Of a stretch of DNA of 64,000 nt, positions 36,301 through 45,276 are shown one piece after another. Under the pieces are notes generated by a model. The model ran no database searches and was not told the DNA's origin. It saw nothing but the letters and a program-made list of their open reading frames with translations. The stretch is from JBIQJD01 sp044507695 (GTDB lineage: Bacteria; Bacteroidota; Ignavibacteria; Ignavibacteriales; Ignavibacteriaceae): contig JBIQJD010000009.1 in assembly GCA_044507695.1 (NCBI GenBank), positions 1-64,000 of the forward strand, read 5' to 3'. The translations under genes and the position numbers were made by a program. Position 1 is the first letter of the stretch; every line of letters starts with the position of its first letter.

Positions 36301-36337
36301 AAGGGAGATGACATCCCCGGAGGATATCATCTCCCTT
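36301..36337. terminator. Bidirectional terminator between convergent genes
   Basis: AAGGGAGATGACATCC pairs with GGATATCATCTCCCTT with a single mismatch around a short loop. It lies 5 bp after the stop of the surface protein (+) and 5 bp after the stop of the lipoprotein (-). On the plus strand AATTTTTATT follows, so it can serve both genes. Confidence 0.88.
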
Positions 36338-36342
36338 AATTT

Positions 36343-37092
36343 TTATTGTATTGTTACACTGTTAGATGAAAGTGATTCACCGATTAAAACTGCATCATTA
36401 TTATTTGTAAGTACATAATTATATGTCATCGCATAAACAATTCCATTTCCTGCTGAAAGCCCGCCAAGTTCTGCTGCCGTAAATGTACCGCTGTTTCCTG
36501 ATACTTCTTTAAATATTGATTTTCCTGATTGATCAACAATAAAAATTGCCCTGTTTGTTCCTGAAGCTGAGGAAGTCCAGGTAATAGTCAGATCAGATGA
36601 TCTTGGTACAGGTGCATTTGCAGCAGGTGCGGTGATACTAATTTCACCCGGCACTGTTACTGTTGAAGCGCCAAGCGGATAGCTGCTCACTGAAAATGTT
36701 ACACTCTTCCCGCCGGAACCAAGTGTAATTCCACCGGTAGGATTTGTTGCTGAAGGCAGATAAGTATAAGATACAACTCCGTTTGCTGATTGTTTTGTAA
36801 ATTCATAATCATCACCATCAACTGTTGCTATAACAGTTCCTTTATCCTGATTATCAAGGCTTGCAACTCCAATTCCCAGGCTGAAAGAAAATCCCATTTG
36901 CGAAATCGAAGTTCTCACTACTGCAAGAACATTCTTAGGTGAGGCTCCGTTAAAATTAGTTGGAGTTGGATAAGCTGAAGTTGTGCTGCTTCCGCCGCCG
37001 CCATCAACGGGATTTTCTTCTTTTTTACATCCGCTTACTACAAGCAGCATAAATAATGCACTCATCAAGAAGATTGCGTATGTTTTTTTCAT
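36343..37092 (-). CDS. Lipoprotein of unknown function
   Basis: The 249-aa protein has a lipoprotein signal peptide, lipobox VVSGC with Cys22, followed by KKEEN and a Gly/Ser linker. The first half after the linker (about 45-140) is beta-rich with short polar repeats. The second half (about 145-249) resembles an Ig-like fold beginning GEISITAPAANAPVPRSSDLTITWTS, a form common in surface proteins of this group. It is monocistronic and convergent with the large surface protein. No enzyme motif is visible. Confidence 0.75.
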   Translation of the reverse strand: MKKTYAIFLMSALFMLLVVSGCKKEENPVDGGGGSSTTSAYPTPTNFNGASPKNVLAVVRTSISQMGFSFSLGIGVASLDNQDKGTVIATVDGDDYEFTKQSANGVVSYTYLPSATNPTGGITLGSGGKSVTFSVSSYPLGASTVTVPGEISITAPAANAPVPRSSDLTITWTSSASGTNRAIFIVDQSGKSIFKEVSGNSGTFTAAELGGLSAGNGIVYAMTYNYVLTNNNDAVLIGESLSSNSVTIQ

Positions 37093-37328
37093 TTTTTCTC
37101 CTGTTTAATTTTGTTTTGTATATTCTATTCAAATACAAAACTGTGCCATTAAACATTGAGAGAATTTAAGTTGAATTTGATGTGCGCTACAATTTGAAAC
37201 GACAAATCAAAAAGAACATCAGTCGCTGAACTGCGACAATACATCAATGAAATTTTTCACGTTGATGTTTGAAAGAAAACTTTTTGGAATTAGATTAATT
37301 CCTCAATTAATAACAGGGAACACATTAT

Positions 37329-37790
37329 ATGCTAAAATTCTGCATAATAATTCTATTTTCTGCCGGTTTGGTTTTTCCCCAAGTACAAAATGATTTTGCC
37401 CGTTTATTTTATCTTGAAGGAAGCTGGATAATCAAAAATGAAAAAGCAGATATACATGAAATCTGGGAACGCCGGAATGCTTCATTATTAACTGCAGTAA
37501 GTTTTTACCTGGCAAATGGCGATACAACAAATGTGGAAACTATTGAGCTGAAAATAATAGATGGAAGCATCCATTACATTCCTGTTGTTCAGCATAATGC
37601 CGGAGCGGTATATTTTAAAGCATCTGTTCTGAATGATTCAATTGCTGTGTTTGAAAATCCGGAACATGATTTCCCCACAAAAATTATTTACAGGAAAATA
37701 AACGGCGATTCACTTCATGCAAGAATTGAAGGAATCAAAAACGGAAAACTTAAGGGAATAGATTATTATTTCAGAAGAGAAAATGAGTGA
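37329..37790 (+). CDS. Exported DUF6265-like protein
   Basis: The 153-aa protein has a signal peptide (residues 1-17, VFPQ). The mature part starts with a lipocalin-like pattern: FYLEGSWIIKNEKADIHEIWERRNASLLTAVSFYL, then PVVQHN, FENPEHDFPTKIIYRK and LHARIEGIKNGK. This matches the DUF6265 group, small periplasmic proteins with no assigned function. Its stop codon touches the stop of the convergent dodecin gene with no spacer. Confidence 0.78.
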   Translation: MLKFCIIILFSAGLVFPQVQNDFARLFYLEGSWIIKNEKADIHEIWERRNASLLTAVSFYLANGDTTNVETIELKIIDGSIHYIPVVQHNAGAVYFKASVLNDSIAVFENPEHDFPTKIIYRKINGDSLHARIEGIKNGKLKGIDYYFRRENE

Positions 37791-38000
37791 TTATTTCTCT
37801 TCTAACGTGAAACCAATTTTCAAAGTGACCTGCCAGTGTGCTACTTTCCCGTTTTCAATATGTCCGCGGGTATCAGTAACTTCAAACCAGCGCATGTTTT
37901 TTACTGTTTGTGCAGCCTTGTTCACCGCGTTATTTACAGCTTCTTCAATGCTGTTTGGAGATGAACCCGTAAGCTCAATAATTTTATAAACATGATTCAT
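37791..38000 (-). CDS. Dodecin family flavin-binding protein
   Basis: The 69-aa protein fits dodecin: VYKIIELTGSSPNSIEEAVNNAVNKAAQTVKNMRWFEVTDTRGHIENGKVAHWQVTLKIGFTLE. The conserved Trp (MRWFEV) that stacks on flavin and the Gln of HWQVTLKIGF are both present. Dodecins form hollow dodecamers that store and protect FMN, FAD or riboflavin. It is monocistronic, and a purine-rich Shine-Dalgarno site lies upstream (AAAGGAGGC). Confidence 0.95.
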   Translation of the reverse strand: MNHVYKIIELTGSSPNSIEEAVNNAVNKAAQTVKNMRWFEVTDTRGHIENGKVAHWQVTLKIGFTLEEK

Positions 38001-38172
38001 TGGTGCCTCCTTTTTCTCTTTTGAAATTCATAATACAAAGCGAAAATGTAAAACTCAATTACCGGGAATATCTTCTGAAAACATTTAAAGAAAAATCACA
38101 TCAATAAATTATTATGGAGATTAACAAACTAATATTATATTTTGGCGGTGTAGTTTTTTAGGGGAAATTTTA

Positions 38173-38619
38173 ATGCAGGAAAAAGAATTAATTGAGAGCT
38201 TTTTTCAGAATAATTCAATTGCAGTTGTTGGCGCAACTGATAACCGCAAAAAATTTGGTTATACTGTTTTAAATGAATTAATGAAAAAGGGATTTACAGT
38301 TTATCCGGTGAATCCTAAAAAAGAAATTATTAATAACCTGAAAGTCTTTCCCTCTGTAACCGCGCTGCCTTCAGATGTTAAATGTGCACTGCTCGTTATA
38401 CCACCAAAAGAAACAATTAAGGTTGTAAAAGAAATTTTATCAACTAACATAAATCTTATCTGGATGCAGCAAGGAAGCGAATCCTCTGATGCTATTGATT
38501 TTTGTGAGAAAAATGGAATAAGCGTAATTTCAAAAAAATGTGTTTTGATGTATGCACCGCCCGTTAAATCATTTCATAAATTTCATCGATTTATCTGGAA
38601 GATGGCTGGAAAAATTTAA
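38173..38619 (+). CDS. CoA-binding domain protein (YccU type)
   Basis: The 148-aa protein is a single Rossmann-like CoA-binding domain: NSIAVVGATDNRKKFGYTVLNELMKKGFTVYPVNPKKE, then the SDVKCALLVIPPKET and LIWMQQGSES segments and a conserved late Cys (SKKCVLMY). The family is related to the N-terminal domain of acyl-CoA synthetases (ADP-forming). The stand-alone form has no settled function. It precedes a lipoprotein gene with a gap of about 90 bp. Confidence 0.9.
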   Translation: MQEKELIESFFQNNSIAVVGATDNRKKFGYTVLNELMKKGFTVYPVNPKKEIINNLKVFPSVTALPSDVKCALLVIPPKETIKVVKEILSTNINLIWMQQGSESSDAIDFCEKNGISVISKKCVLMYAPPVKSFHKFHRFIWKMAGKI

Positions 38620-38711
38620 ATCAAAAAAAATAAAAATTATTTTAGCTAAGATTTCAATTCCGTTATCTATATTTGATCATTATAAAAAATGAATTTAAAA
38701 CTGGAGTTAAA

Positions 38712-39401
38712 ATGAAAAAGTATTTTGCCTTTGCTGCGGTATTCACATTTATTCTGTTTGGATGCGGTTCGGATGATAAACCAGTTGATAATTTACCAGC
38801 CGGCTTTCATGCAGTAGAAGTTCTTGAACATACAAATGCACAAAACTATACATACATGAAGGTCTCCGAAAATGATAAAGAATACTGGATTGCTGTTCCG
38901 CAGCGTGAAGTAAAGGAAGGAGATATTCTTTATTACAGCAGAAGCATGGAAATGAAAAATTTTAACAGCAAAACTTTAAACCGCGTTTTTGAGTCTATTC
39001 TTTTTGTTGAGGATATTTCAACTACAATTAATGAAATAAATCCTGAAGTTGTTCAGCATCCCAAGGTTAAATCAACACAAAAACTTGATCTTACAATTGA
39101 ACCTGTTTCAGAAGGAAAAACTATTGAACAAATCTATGCGGAAAAAGAAGCATTGGCCGGAAAGACAGTTAAGTTCAGAGGAATGGTAACAAAATATAAT
39201 CCTGATATTATGGGTATGAACTGGCTTCACTTGCAGGATGGAACGGGAACAGAAAATTTTGATATTGCTGTTACAACAAAAGATAATACTGAAAACGGAA
39301 AGCTTGTTATTGTTGAAGGAACTGTTGCTTTGAACAAAGATTTTGGTTCAGGATATTCTTATGATCTTATAATTGAAAATGCTAAGGTTATTACCGAATG
39401 A
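38712..39401 (+). CDS. Lipoprotein with OB-fold (tRNA_anti-like) domain
   Basis: The 229-aa lipoprotein has lipobox ILFGC with Cys18. The ATG at 38712 is chosen over an upstream in-frame TTG at 38673 because of the GGAG site at 38703-38706 and because only this start gives a clean signal peptide. The first part has VLEHTNAQNYTYMKVSENDKEYWIAVP. The second is an OB-fold (LAGKTVKFRGMVTKYNPDIMGMNWLHLQDGTG, then LVIVEGTVALNKDFGSGYSY), the small exported OB type often met beside redox proteins. The role is unknown. Confidence 0.82.
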   Translation: MKKYFAFAAVFTFILFGCGSDDKPVDNLPAGFHAVEVLEHTNAQNYTYMKVSENDKEYWIAVPQREVKEGDILYYSRSMEMKNFNSKTLNRVFESILFVEDISTTINEINPEVVQHPKVKSTQKLDLTIEPVSEGKTIEQIYAEKEALAGKTVKFRGMVTKYNPDIMGMNWLHLQDGTGTENFDIAVTTKDNTENGKLVIVEGTVALNKDFGSGYSYDLIIENAKVITE

Positions 39402-39413
39402 TTTAATAAACGT

Positions 39414-40265
39414 ATGATGAGAAATTTACTTCTATTTTCCCTGTTCTATTTTTACGGAATAGGTTTGTGCGCAGTTGATGGTGATACTATTTCAGTGATG
39501 ACCTATAATATCCGCTTTGCAGGTGATGAACAGAAGGAAGGATTGAATCACTGGAATAACCGGAAAGAAAATCTTGCAAAGATTATCCGTACTCATCATG
39601 CTGATATTATTGGAGTTCAGGAAGCATTGAAAAGCCAGATCGATGACCTGCTAAAAATGTTTCCTGAATTTTCTTTTGTTGGTGAAGGGAGAGATGGCGG
39701 AGAAAACGGAGAATACTCGGCAATTCTTTTTAATAAAAATAAATTTGATGTATTTAAAAGCTCCACTTTCTGGTTATCTGAAACACCGGATGAAATTTCT
39801 TTGGGATGGGATGCACAATTTAATCGGGTTTGCAGCTGGGCTCAGTTTAAAAGAAAAGCAGATGATAAATGTTTTTTCTTCTTCAATACTCATCTTGATC
39901 ATATTGGAGAAAATGCAAGAACAAACAGCGCAAAACTTATTAAACAGAAGATTAAAGATTTAACGGATGATCAGCCTGTTATTCTTACGGGAGATTTTAA
40001 CTTTCAATCAGATGCAGATGGTTATAAAATTTTAACCGGAGATGAATATTTGAAAGATGCACAGTTTATTTCTTCAGTTCCGCATATGGGCGGTAAGGTA
40101 AGTTTCAATAATTTTGGCATTATGAAGAATGAGCAGTACAAAATTGATTTTATATTTGTGAATGAATATGTAAAAGTGATTACACATCAAATTGATACTA
40201 CTCAGTTCAACGGCAGATTTCCTTCAGATCATATGCCGGTTGCTGCGGAAATTATTATTCAGTAA
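39414..40265 (+). CDS. Exported endonuclease/exonuclease/phosphatase family protein
   Basis: The 283-aa enzyme of the EEP fold has an N-terminal signal peptide (to about residue 20). Conserved metal and catalytic motifs are in order: SVMTYNIRFAG, DIIGVQEAL (metal Glu), NTHLDHIGENAR (catalytic His/Asp), PVILTGDFNF (Asp/Asn), IDFIFVNEY and the terminal SDHMPVAAEI (catalytic His). It could act on phosphoesters such as nucleic acids, sphingomyelin or inositol phosphates; the exact substrate cannot be assigned. Its stop lies 3 bp from the stop of the convergent carbonic anhydrase gene. Confidence 0.9.
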   Translation: MMRNLLLFSLFYFYGIGLCAVDGDTISVMTYNIRFAGDEQKEGLNHWNNRKENLAKIIRTHHADIIGVQEALKSQIDDLLKMFPEFSFVGEGRDGGENGEYSAILFNKNKFDVFKSSTFWLSETPDEISLGWDAQFNRVCSWAQFKRKADDKCFFFFNTHLDHIGENARTNSAKLIKQKIKDLTDDQPVILTGDFNFQSDADGYKILTGDEYLKDAQFISSVPHMGGKVSFNNFGIMKNEQYKIDFIFVNEYVKVITHQIDTTQFNGRFPSDHMPVAAEIIIQ

Positions 40266-40268
40266 TTA

Positions 40269-40892
40269 CTAAATTCTTATCTGCTTAATTCCATCTACTC
40301 TTGTAATACAAACATCAAGATCTTTGAGCAATCCATTGTTAATACCGTAAATCCATCCATGAACAGTCAGTTCCTGCCCGCGCTTCCATGCTTCCTGAAT
40401 TATAGTTGTGCTGCTTACATTCTTTACCTGCTCAACAACATTTAGTTCGCACAGTTTATCAATCCGTTTTGAAATATCAGCAATATCATCAAGCATTGAT
40501 TTGCTGCGCAAATAAATATTACGGATGTTTCTCAGCCAGTTATCAATAAGTCCGTGTGATTCATCTTCAATTGCTGCGCGAACACCGCCGCAGCCGTAAT
40601 GGCCGCATACGATAACGTGTTTAACTTTTAAGTAATCAACAGCAAACTGAAGCACGGAAAGGCAGTTCATATCTGTATGAATAACAAGATTGGAAACATT
40701 CCTGTGAACGAAAAGTTCGCCCGGCATTAATCCAACAATTTCATTCGCGGGAACCCTGCTGTCTGAACAGCCGATCCAAAGGTATTCCGGATTCTGCTGC
40801 TTTGATAATTTTGAAAAAAATCCCGGATCAGCTTTTGAAATTTTATCCGCCCAGTTTTTATTACTCTCAAATAAATGAGGAAGTCTTTTCAT
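40269..40892 (-). CDS. can: Beta-class carbonic anhydrase
   Basis: The 207-aa enzyme interconverts CO2 and bicarbonate. Zinc ligands and the dyad are clear: CSDSR with Cys42, Asp44 and Arg46, then VIVCGHYGCGGV with His98 and Cys101. The flanking MPGELFVHRNVSNLV and HGWIYGINNGLL segments are typical of clade B (E. coli Can-like) forms. It is monocistronic and convergent with the EEP-family gene. Confidence 0.96.
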   Translation of the reverse strand: MKRLPHLFESNKNWADKISKADPGFFSKLSKQQNPEYLWIGCSDSRVPANEIVGLMPGELFVHRNVSNLVIHTDMNCLSVLQFAVDYLKVKHVIVCGHYGCGGVRAAIEDESHGLIDNWLRNIRNIYLRSKSMLDDIADISKRIDKLCELNVVEQVKNVSSTTIIQEAWKRGQELTVHGWIYGINNGLLKDLDVCITRVDGIKQIRI

Positions 40893-41008
40893 AAAAATAT
40901 TCTGTTTATTGAAGAAGTTTTTTTCTGTAAAGAGAAAGTAAATTATTTCTTTCCTTAACTCAAAACCGAAATTTTAAATTCTTTTGTCTTAGTTGATTAC
41001 ACTTCTTA

Positions 41009-41197
41009 AACCTCGGAGGTTGGTTAATTCAATTTTATATTTTAATTGTTGCAGTTCGTAAATCTCCGAGGTTAGCCAAATGTGGATACTTTGGTAACCT
41101 TGAGGTTGGTCAATTCAATTTTTTATTTTTTAATTGTTGCAGTTCGTAAACCTCCGAGGTTAGCGGAGTGTGGATTGCTTTGCAAACCTCGGAGGTT
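41009..41197. repeat. 88-bp tandem repeat with palindromic AACCTCGGAGGTT core
   Basis: The word AACCTCGGAGGTTGGT, or a near match, occurs at 41009, 41096 and 41185, spaced 87 and 89 bp. Between copies is an inverse form (CTCCGAGGTTAG) and the shared stretch AATTGTTGCAGTTCGTAAA. There are about 2.2 units in the 320-bp gap between carbonic anhydrase and the T9SS remnant. It forms alternating hairpins. No gene is seen in 40893-41214. Confidence 0.7.
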
Positions 41198-41214
41198 GGT
41201 TAATAAGCAAATTC

Positions 41215-41847
41215 CTACTTCATCAGCACAAGCTTTTTTGTAGCTGAATAATCATTTACTTTTATTGAGTACAGGTAAACGCCGCTGGAGAGTTTAGAAG
41301 CATCAAAATTAACTTCATACTTTCCGCTTTGTTTGTATTCATTTACAAGTGTAGTTATTTCACTTCCCAAAGCATCATAAATTTTGAGCGTAACAAAACC
41401 ATCCTTCGGAAGTTGGTATATTATTACTGTTGATGGGTTAAATGGATTGGGATAGTTTTGGGCTAATGCATATTCAGTAATTACCGCTTTTCCGGTATAT
41501 GATATTTCCTGCAAGTTATTTTTATTTAGTAATTCAGTTTCTGTAATGATGTCAGCATACGTATAAATTCCATTAAAATTATCATTCGTTTTTATACAAA
41601 GTTTTACCTGCCTGTTTTCAATTCCATCTGAATTAACTTTATAGTTTTTTATCTTATAGGAAATTAATTCATTCTTTTTAAAAAGTATTTCATCCAGCAA
41701 ACCTAATTTTTCATTTGAATTTGCATCAATTAGTTCAACACTAAATTTAATTAATGAGTTGTCCTTTACATCATTTATTGCTTTAGATGAATCAGTTACT
41801 CCAAAGGCAACACTAAAAGAAAAATCACTACCCTTATTTAATGAAAA
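41215..41847 (-). pseudogene. C-terminal, T9SS sorting-domain part of a broken PLC-like gene
   Basis: The frame is open from about 41847; the first ATG is at 41700. The product carries the type A sorting domain: ALAQNYPNPFNPSTVIIYQL, GSEITTLVNEYKQSG, SSGVYLYSIKVNDYSATKKLVLMK. It belongs to the gene whose N-terminus begins at 45096. Adding one T to the TTTT at 41844-41847 (minus strand) joins the preceding fragment (ending ...LITEPF) to SLNKGSDFSFSVAFGV in this frame. On its own it has no signal peptide. Confidence 0.7.
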
Positions 41848-42309
41848 GGTTCTGTAATCAAAAATTGATTCAATTCACTGGCAGTTGTGATTCTTGAGGC
41901 ATTTTCGATGTTGACAAAATTAATATTTTCATTATCTACTAATACATCAGAAAGGATAGCATAAAACTCAGCTTCTTTCTTTGTAACAATACCTTGTCTG
42001 GCGCTTTTACTGGTTATTGAATTTTCCTTAGCAATGCTTCCCACGCTGGGTGTAGTCTGAAAATAATATGGCTGTGAAAAATTTCTAAAGGATACTGCAT
42101 ACATTGAATTTAAATTTGGTGCGTTTGAAAGCTGGATGTCTTTTCCAAATGTAGAAAATGATTTTATGTTCCCATACCGAAGGAATTTATTAAAAGAACC
42201 ATCGTGTTCACTCCAAGCTATCACACCACTTTCTGATGTAGGTGAATGGGCATTACTTCCGTATTTACCGAAATTAGAATCCCAGGCACTTGGTCCTTTA
42301 GATCCTGGC
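41838..42309 (-). pseudogene. Middle fragment of the broken PLC-like gene
   Basis: The frame is open from about 42309, reading GSKGPSAWDSNFGKYGSNAHSPTSESG before the internal Met at 42224. It continues the beta-propeller-like region of the upstream fragment (IAWSEHDGSFNKFLRYGN) and stops at 41838 just after LITEPFH. It is linked to the 42298-45096 frame by a +1 shift (one surplus base near 42303-42309), and to the sorting-domain frame by a -1 shift at 41844-41847. No start codon with a ribosome site supports separate expression. Confidence 0.7.
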
Positions 42310-45096
42310 AGCTAATGTTGGATTTGATGATGTCTCATCTGTTCCATTAATAAATCCAACTGGGCTATGCCAGGTAACGCCGCCTGGAAATTGATAAACC
42401 GCTTCAAGTCTATAATGTAGACCAGGATCATTTTCTTCCTGCCATACTACTAATAATTCATTTGTATTTCCCCATGCTATTACCGGTTTTGAGTCATAAC
42501 TGTACGAATCCGGGTAAAGCCATCCAGGATTATCCTGAACTATTGTATTATTATATGCAACGCCATATGAGTCAAACCATGCAAATTTTATTTGATAGGT
42601 ACTTCCATTTTTTTCCTGGTAAACAATCCCAACTATATTATTTGTATTATTTAGAATGTCAATAGAAGGAGATTTTGATTCATTTGGCGACAAAGGCGTT
42701 CCGCCGTTTGCTATAAGCCATGTTGCACCATTGTCAGTACTCTTCTCATACCAAACATAGCCCATACTTTCATAAACATTATGAAGCGTACCGTTTGCAG
42801 TTCTAACAAACTTTCGCTGACTGTTGTTGGCGTAGGCAGCAGAGTTATTAGAATAACTTACATGCTTGTAAATAACATAAAAATCAGTACTTGTGGAAGT
42901 TATTCTATAGCTACGTGGATTTTCTGTATTTCCATCCGACCATTTATAAAAATTCCATCCTGCGGGTGGAATAGCTTCAAAGTGAACATAATCATCTACA
43001 GCACCAACTATTGAACTTTGTGTAATTCCATTAATCTTATAAGAACCTCCCGATCCTCCGCCTTCTGGAAATTGAGCTGTCGTCAAACTTACAGTTGCAA
43101 CACTTTGAATTAATCCGAGTGAAACAGGCCATTTCCCTTCATCGTAAGTTCCATACAATCGAGTATAATTTGGTGTTAAGTCTAATCTTTCCTGATATTG
43201 CTCGAATGAAGATGTAAACATTACTTTATTATTTGAATTATTTACTAACTCGAAATAATATCCTTTATAGCCTGAAAGATCAGACAGACTCACCGGAAAT
43301 GAGAGTTCAACTTTTTTTCTTGCAGTGGAATTATAAGTTAACGGATCATGATCAATCGTAAAAATAGTTGAAGTCTTAAGAACATCGGAAGAATAATTTG
43401 ATGAACTGTGATCTTTCTTTACCCTTAATGTTAAGCTTTCTGAAGAAACATTAGAAGTATTATAAATTTCTACTACAACTTTTACATTTGGATTATTTTC
43501 AAAAGTGGACGTAGGCTGTGGTTTTGTTATCCTATTACCGTTCACTTCAAAATAAGCATCATAAACTGCAACATTGGGGTTTGTCGCATAAATATCCGGT
43601 GTCAAATTATTTAAGGATGATAAAGCTCCCCATGCCATCGAATGAGAATGCCAGGGTGACCAATCCGAGTACCACTTACCTCCAGGTCCGATTTCCTGAT
43701 AAACCTTTGTTCCTAATGCTTTATATTCATTCCAATATGCATTCAAAACACTTGTCGGATTAGTAAATAAGATGCTGTTCTTTAATTTGTTATACTCTGT
43801 AAGATTAACTAACTCAGGTTTTGCATTAACTAATCTGTCAGCTTCTGCTATATCTGCAAGCATAAGAGACACTAATGATCTGGCATCCTCAGCCAGACCA
43901 GCATTAGTTTTAGCTAATGCATCAGGATATGCAATTTGTTCAAAGAGGTGTCTTCTGAAATCAAAACGAATTATACTCTCTAAAAACTCACTAAAGATAA
44001 GTAATATATCCATTCCAGGTGTATATTCTAAATGATTTCCAATCCAATCCGCAAGCACCTGATCAAGTCTGTCATATCCATTGAACGGATGACCAGCAAC
44101 TGCAGGATAAAATCTGTTTACAAAACGAAAAACTGTTGCTAATTGATTCAGACCTGTGGCAGACATAGGTTGATTGTTTTTCCTGTATGCATCTTCCCCA
44201 ACAGTTGGTAAACTAAAGGGATTATTATAATACCAATCATTTAATACATCGTTAAAGAATAATAATACAGGATTCATTTCGGGCCAGCCGCCTTGTGCAT
44301 CATAATAAGTTGTAGTTGGACCATTGTATAACAAGTGTGGATATCCGGTTGTAATATCCATTTCAGTTATTGTTGGTTCATATTGTGATCTGTTAACCCA
44401 AACGTGATTATAAATTATATCTGCAATTAAATTGTTATCGCCATAATAGTGATCTATAATTCCTTCAAGAATTCCTTCAGTTTGTGCATTAGGATCATCT
44501 GCAAACGTTTCAGATTTTTTTATCAATTCAATATCCCCTAAGTTCAGTGCAGCTGTTAATTTAGGAACTAAAAAATCATGAGCCGCTACATCCTCTGTTA
44601 AATGTGCATAATATCCAAGAGCAAAAGCAAGTTTCATATTTCTTGCATCATGTGCAGGGTTAGTTCCGTTGCTGCCTGGGTTAGGACCGGGCGGATCAAT
44701 AGGATCACATTGCTGTAGAAGATATTCTGCGAAAGCCATCCCATATCTATCATTGTGCGTATCTATTCCAAATGGATATGGTATTGTGCTTACATCCGGA
44801 ATTTGATCAACCGGAATTTCGTAGGTTAATCCTTCGACACCAGTTATGTCTTCAATTTTTTGATAAAGCTCTGAAAGTGCCGATTTATAATTAGTTGCAT
44901 ATTGAATATCTGGGAAAATAGATCCGTAAATAAAATAAGGTTTATATTTCGGGTTCTCTATTAATGTTTTGTATTGATCATTCAAAGCTATGATGCTTGA
45001 ATAATGTGCTGCATGAGTTCCGAAGCCGTGAGAATATATTAATTCTGAACTCAGGATTATAAAAGTGACTATAAATGCTATAACTGCTTTTCTCAT
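42298..45096 (-). CDS. Secreted zinc-dependent phospholipase C-like protein, truncated by frameshift
   Basis: The 932-aa fragment has a signal peptide (about 1-22). The N-terminal domain (about 25-220) resembles zinc-dependent phospholipase C / S1-P1-like folds: HGFGTHAAHY, GSIFPDIQYATNYK, and FALGYYAHLTEDVAAHDF with several His/Asp candidates for metal binding. A middle region follows, then a KWSDG-type repeat domain (GWNFYKWSDGNTENP) and a sialidase/BNR-like propeller (WYEKSTDNGATWL). It ends abruptly at NPTLAARI in the middle of a propeller; the missing end lies in the two following frames. A full product would be about 1290 aa with a T9SS tail. Lipase activity is inferred from fold only. 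Confidence 0.75.
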   Translation of the reverse strand: MRKAVIAFIVTFIILSSELIYSHGFGTHAAHYSSIIALNDQYKTLIENPKYKPYFIYGSIFPDIQYATNYKSALSELYQKIEDITGVEGLTYEIPVDQIPDVSTIPYPFGIDTHNDRYGMAFAEYLLQQCDPIDPPGPNPGSNGTNPAHDARNMKLAFALGYYAHLTEDVAAHDFLVPKLTAALNLGDIELIKKSETFADDPNAQTEGILEGIIDHYYGDNNLIADIIYNHVWVNRSQYEPTITEMDITTGYPHLLYNGPTTTYYDAQGGWPEMNPVLLFFNDVLNDWYYNNPFSLPTVGEDAYRKNNQPMSATGLNQLATVFRFVNRFYPAVAGHPFNGYDRLDQVLADWIGNHLEYTPGMDILLIFSEFLESIIRFDFRRHLFEQIAYPDALAKTNAGLAEDARSLVSLMLADIAEADRLVNAKPELVNLTEYNKLKNSILFTNPTSVLNAYWNEYKALGTKVYQEIGPGGKWYSDWSPWHSHSMAWGALSSLNNLTPDIYATNPNVAVYDAYFEVNGNRITKPQPTSTFENNPNVKVVVEIYNTSNVSSESLTLRVKKDHSSSNYSSDVLKTSTIFTIDHDPLTYNSTARKKVELSFPVSLSDLSGYKGYYFELVNNSNNKVMFTSSFEQYQERLDLTPNYTRLYGTYDEGKWPVSLGLIQSVATVSLTTAQFPEGGGSGGSYKINGITQSSIVGAVDDYVHFEAIPPAGWNFYKWSDGNTENPRSYRITSTSTDFYVIYKHVSYSNNSAAYANNSQRKFVRTANGTLHNVYESMGYVWYEKSTDNGATWLIANGGTPLSPNESKSPSIDILNNTNNIVGIVYQEKNGSTYQIKFAWFDSYGVAYNNTIVQDNPGWLYPDSYSYDSKPVIAWGNTNELLVVWQEENDPGLHYRLEAVYQFPGGVTWHSPVGFINGTDETSSNPTLAARI

Positions 45097-45276
45097 TTTG
45101 TTACCTCATTTTGAGATTTGATAATTATTAATTAAGCAGTATTTTAATTTTGCAAATAAAAAGTCCTCTTTTACAGTTGACCAGACTGTGACAAAAAATG
45201 GATATGAGACATTTTATTTGTTTTACCTTGCCGGTACTCCTATTACCGGTAGGGTTTTTTATTTAAGTCTTTCCTC

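Noticed and set aside
45229..45258. CCGGTA...TACCGG hairpin followed by a T-run on the plus strand
   Set aside because: It points rightward as a terminator where no plus-strand gene ends; the neighbouring genes are on the minus strand. It may be chance or part of the 45097 leader.
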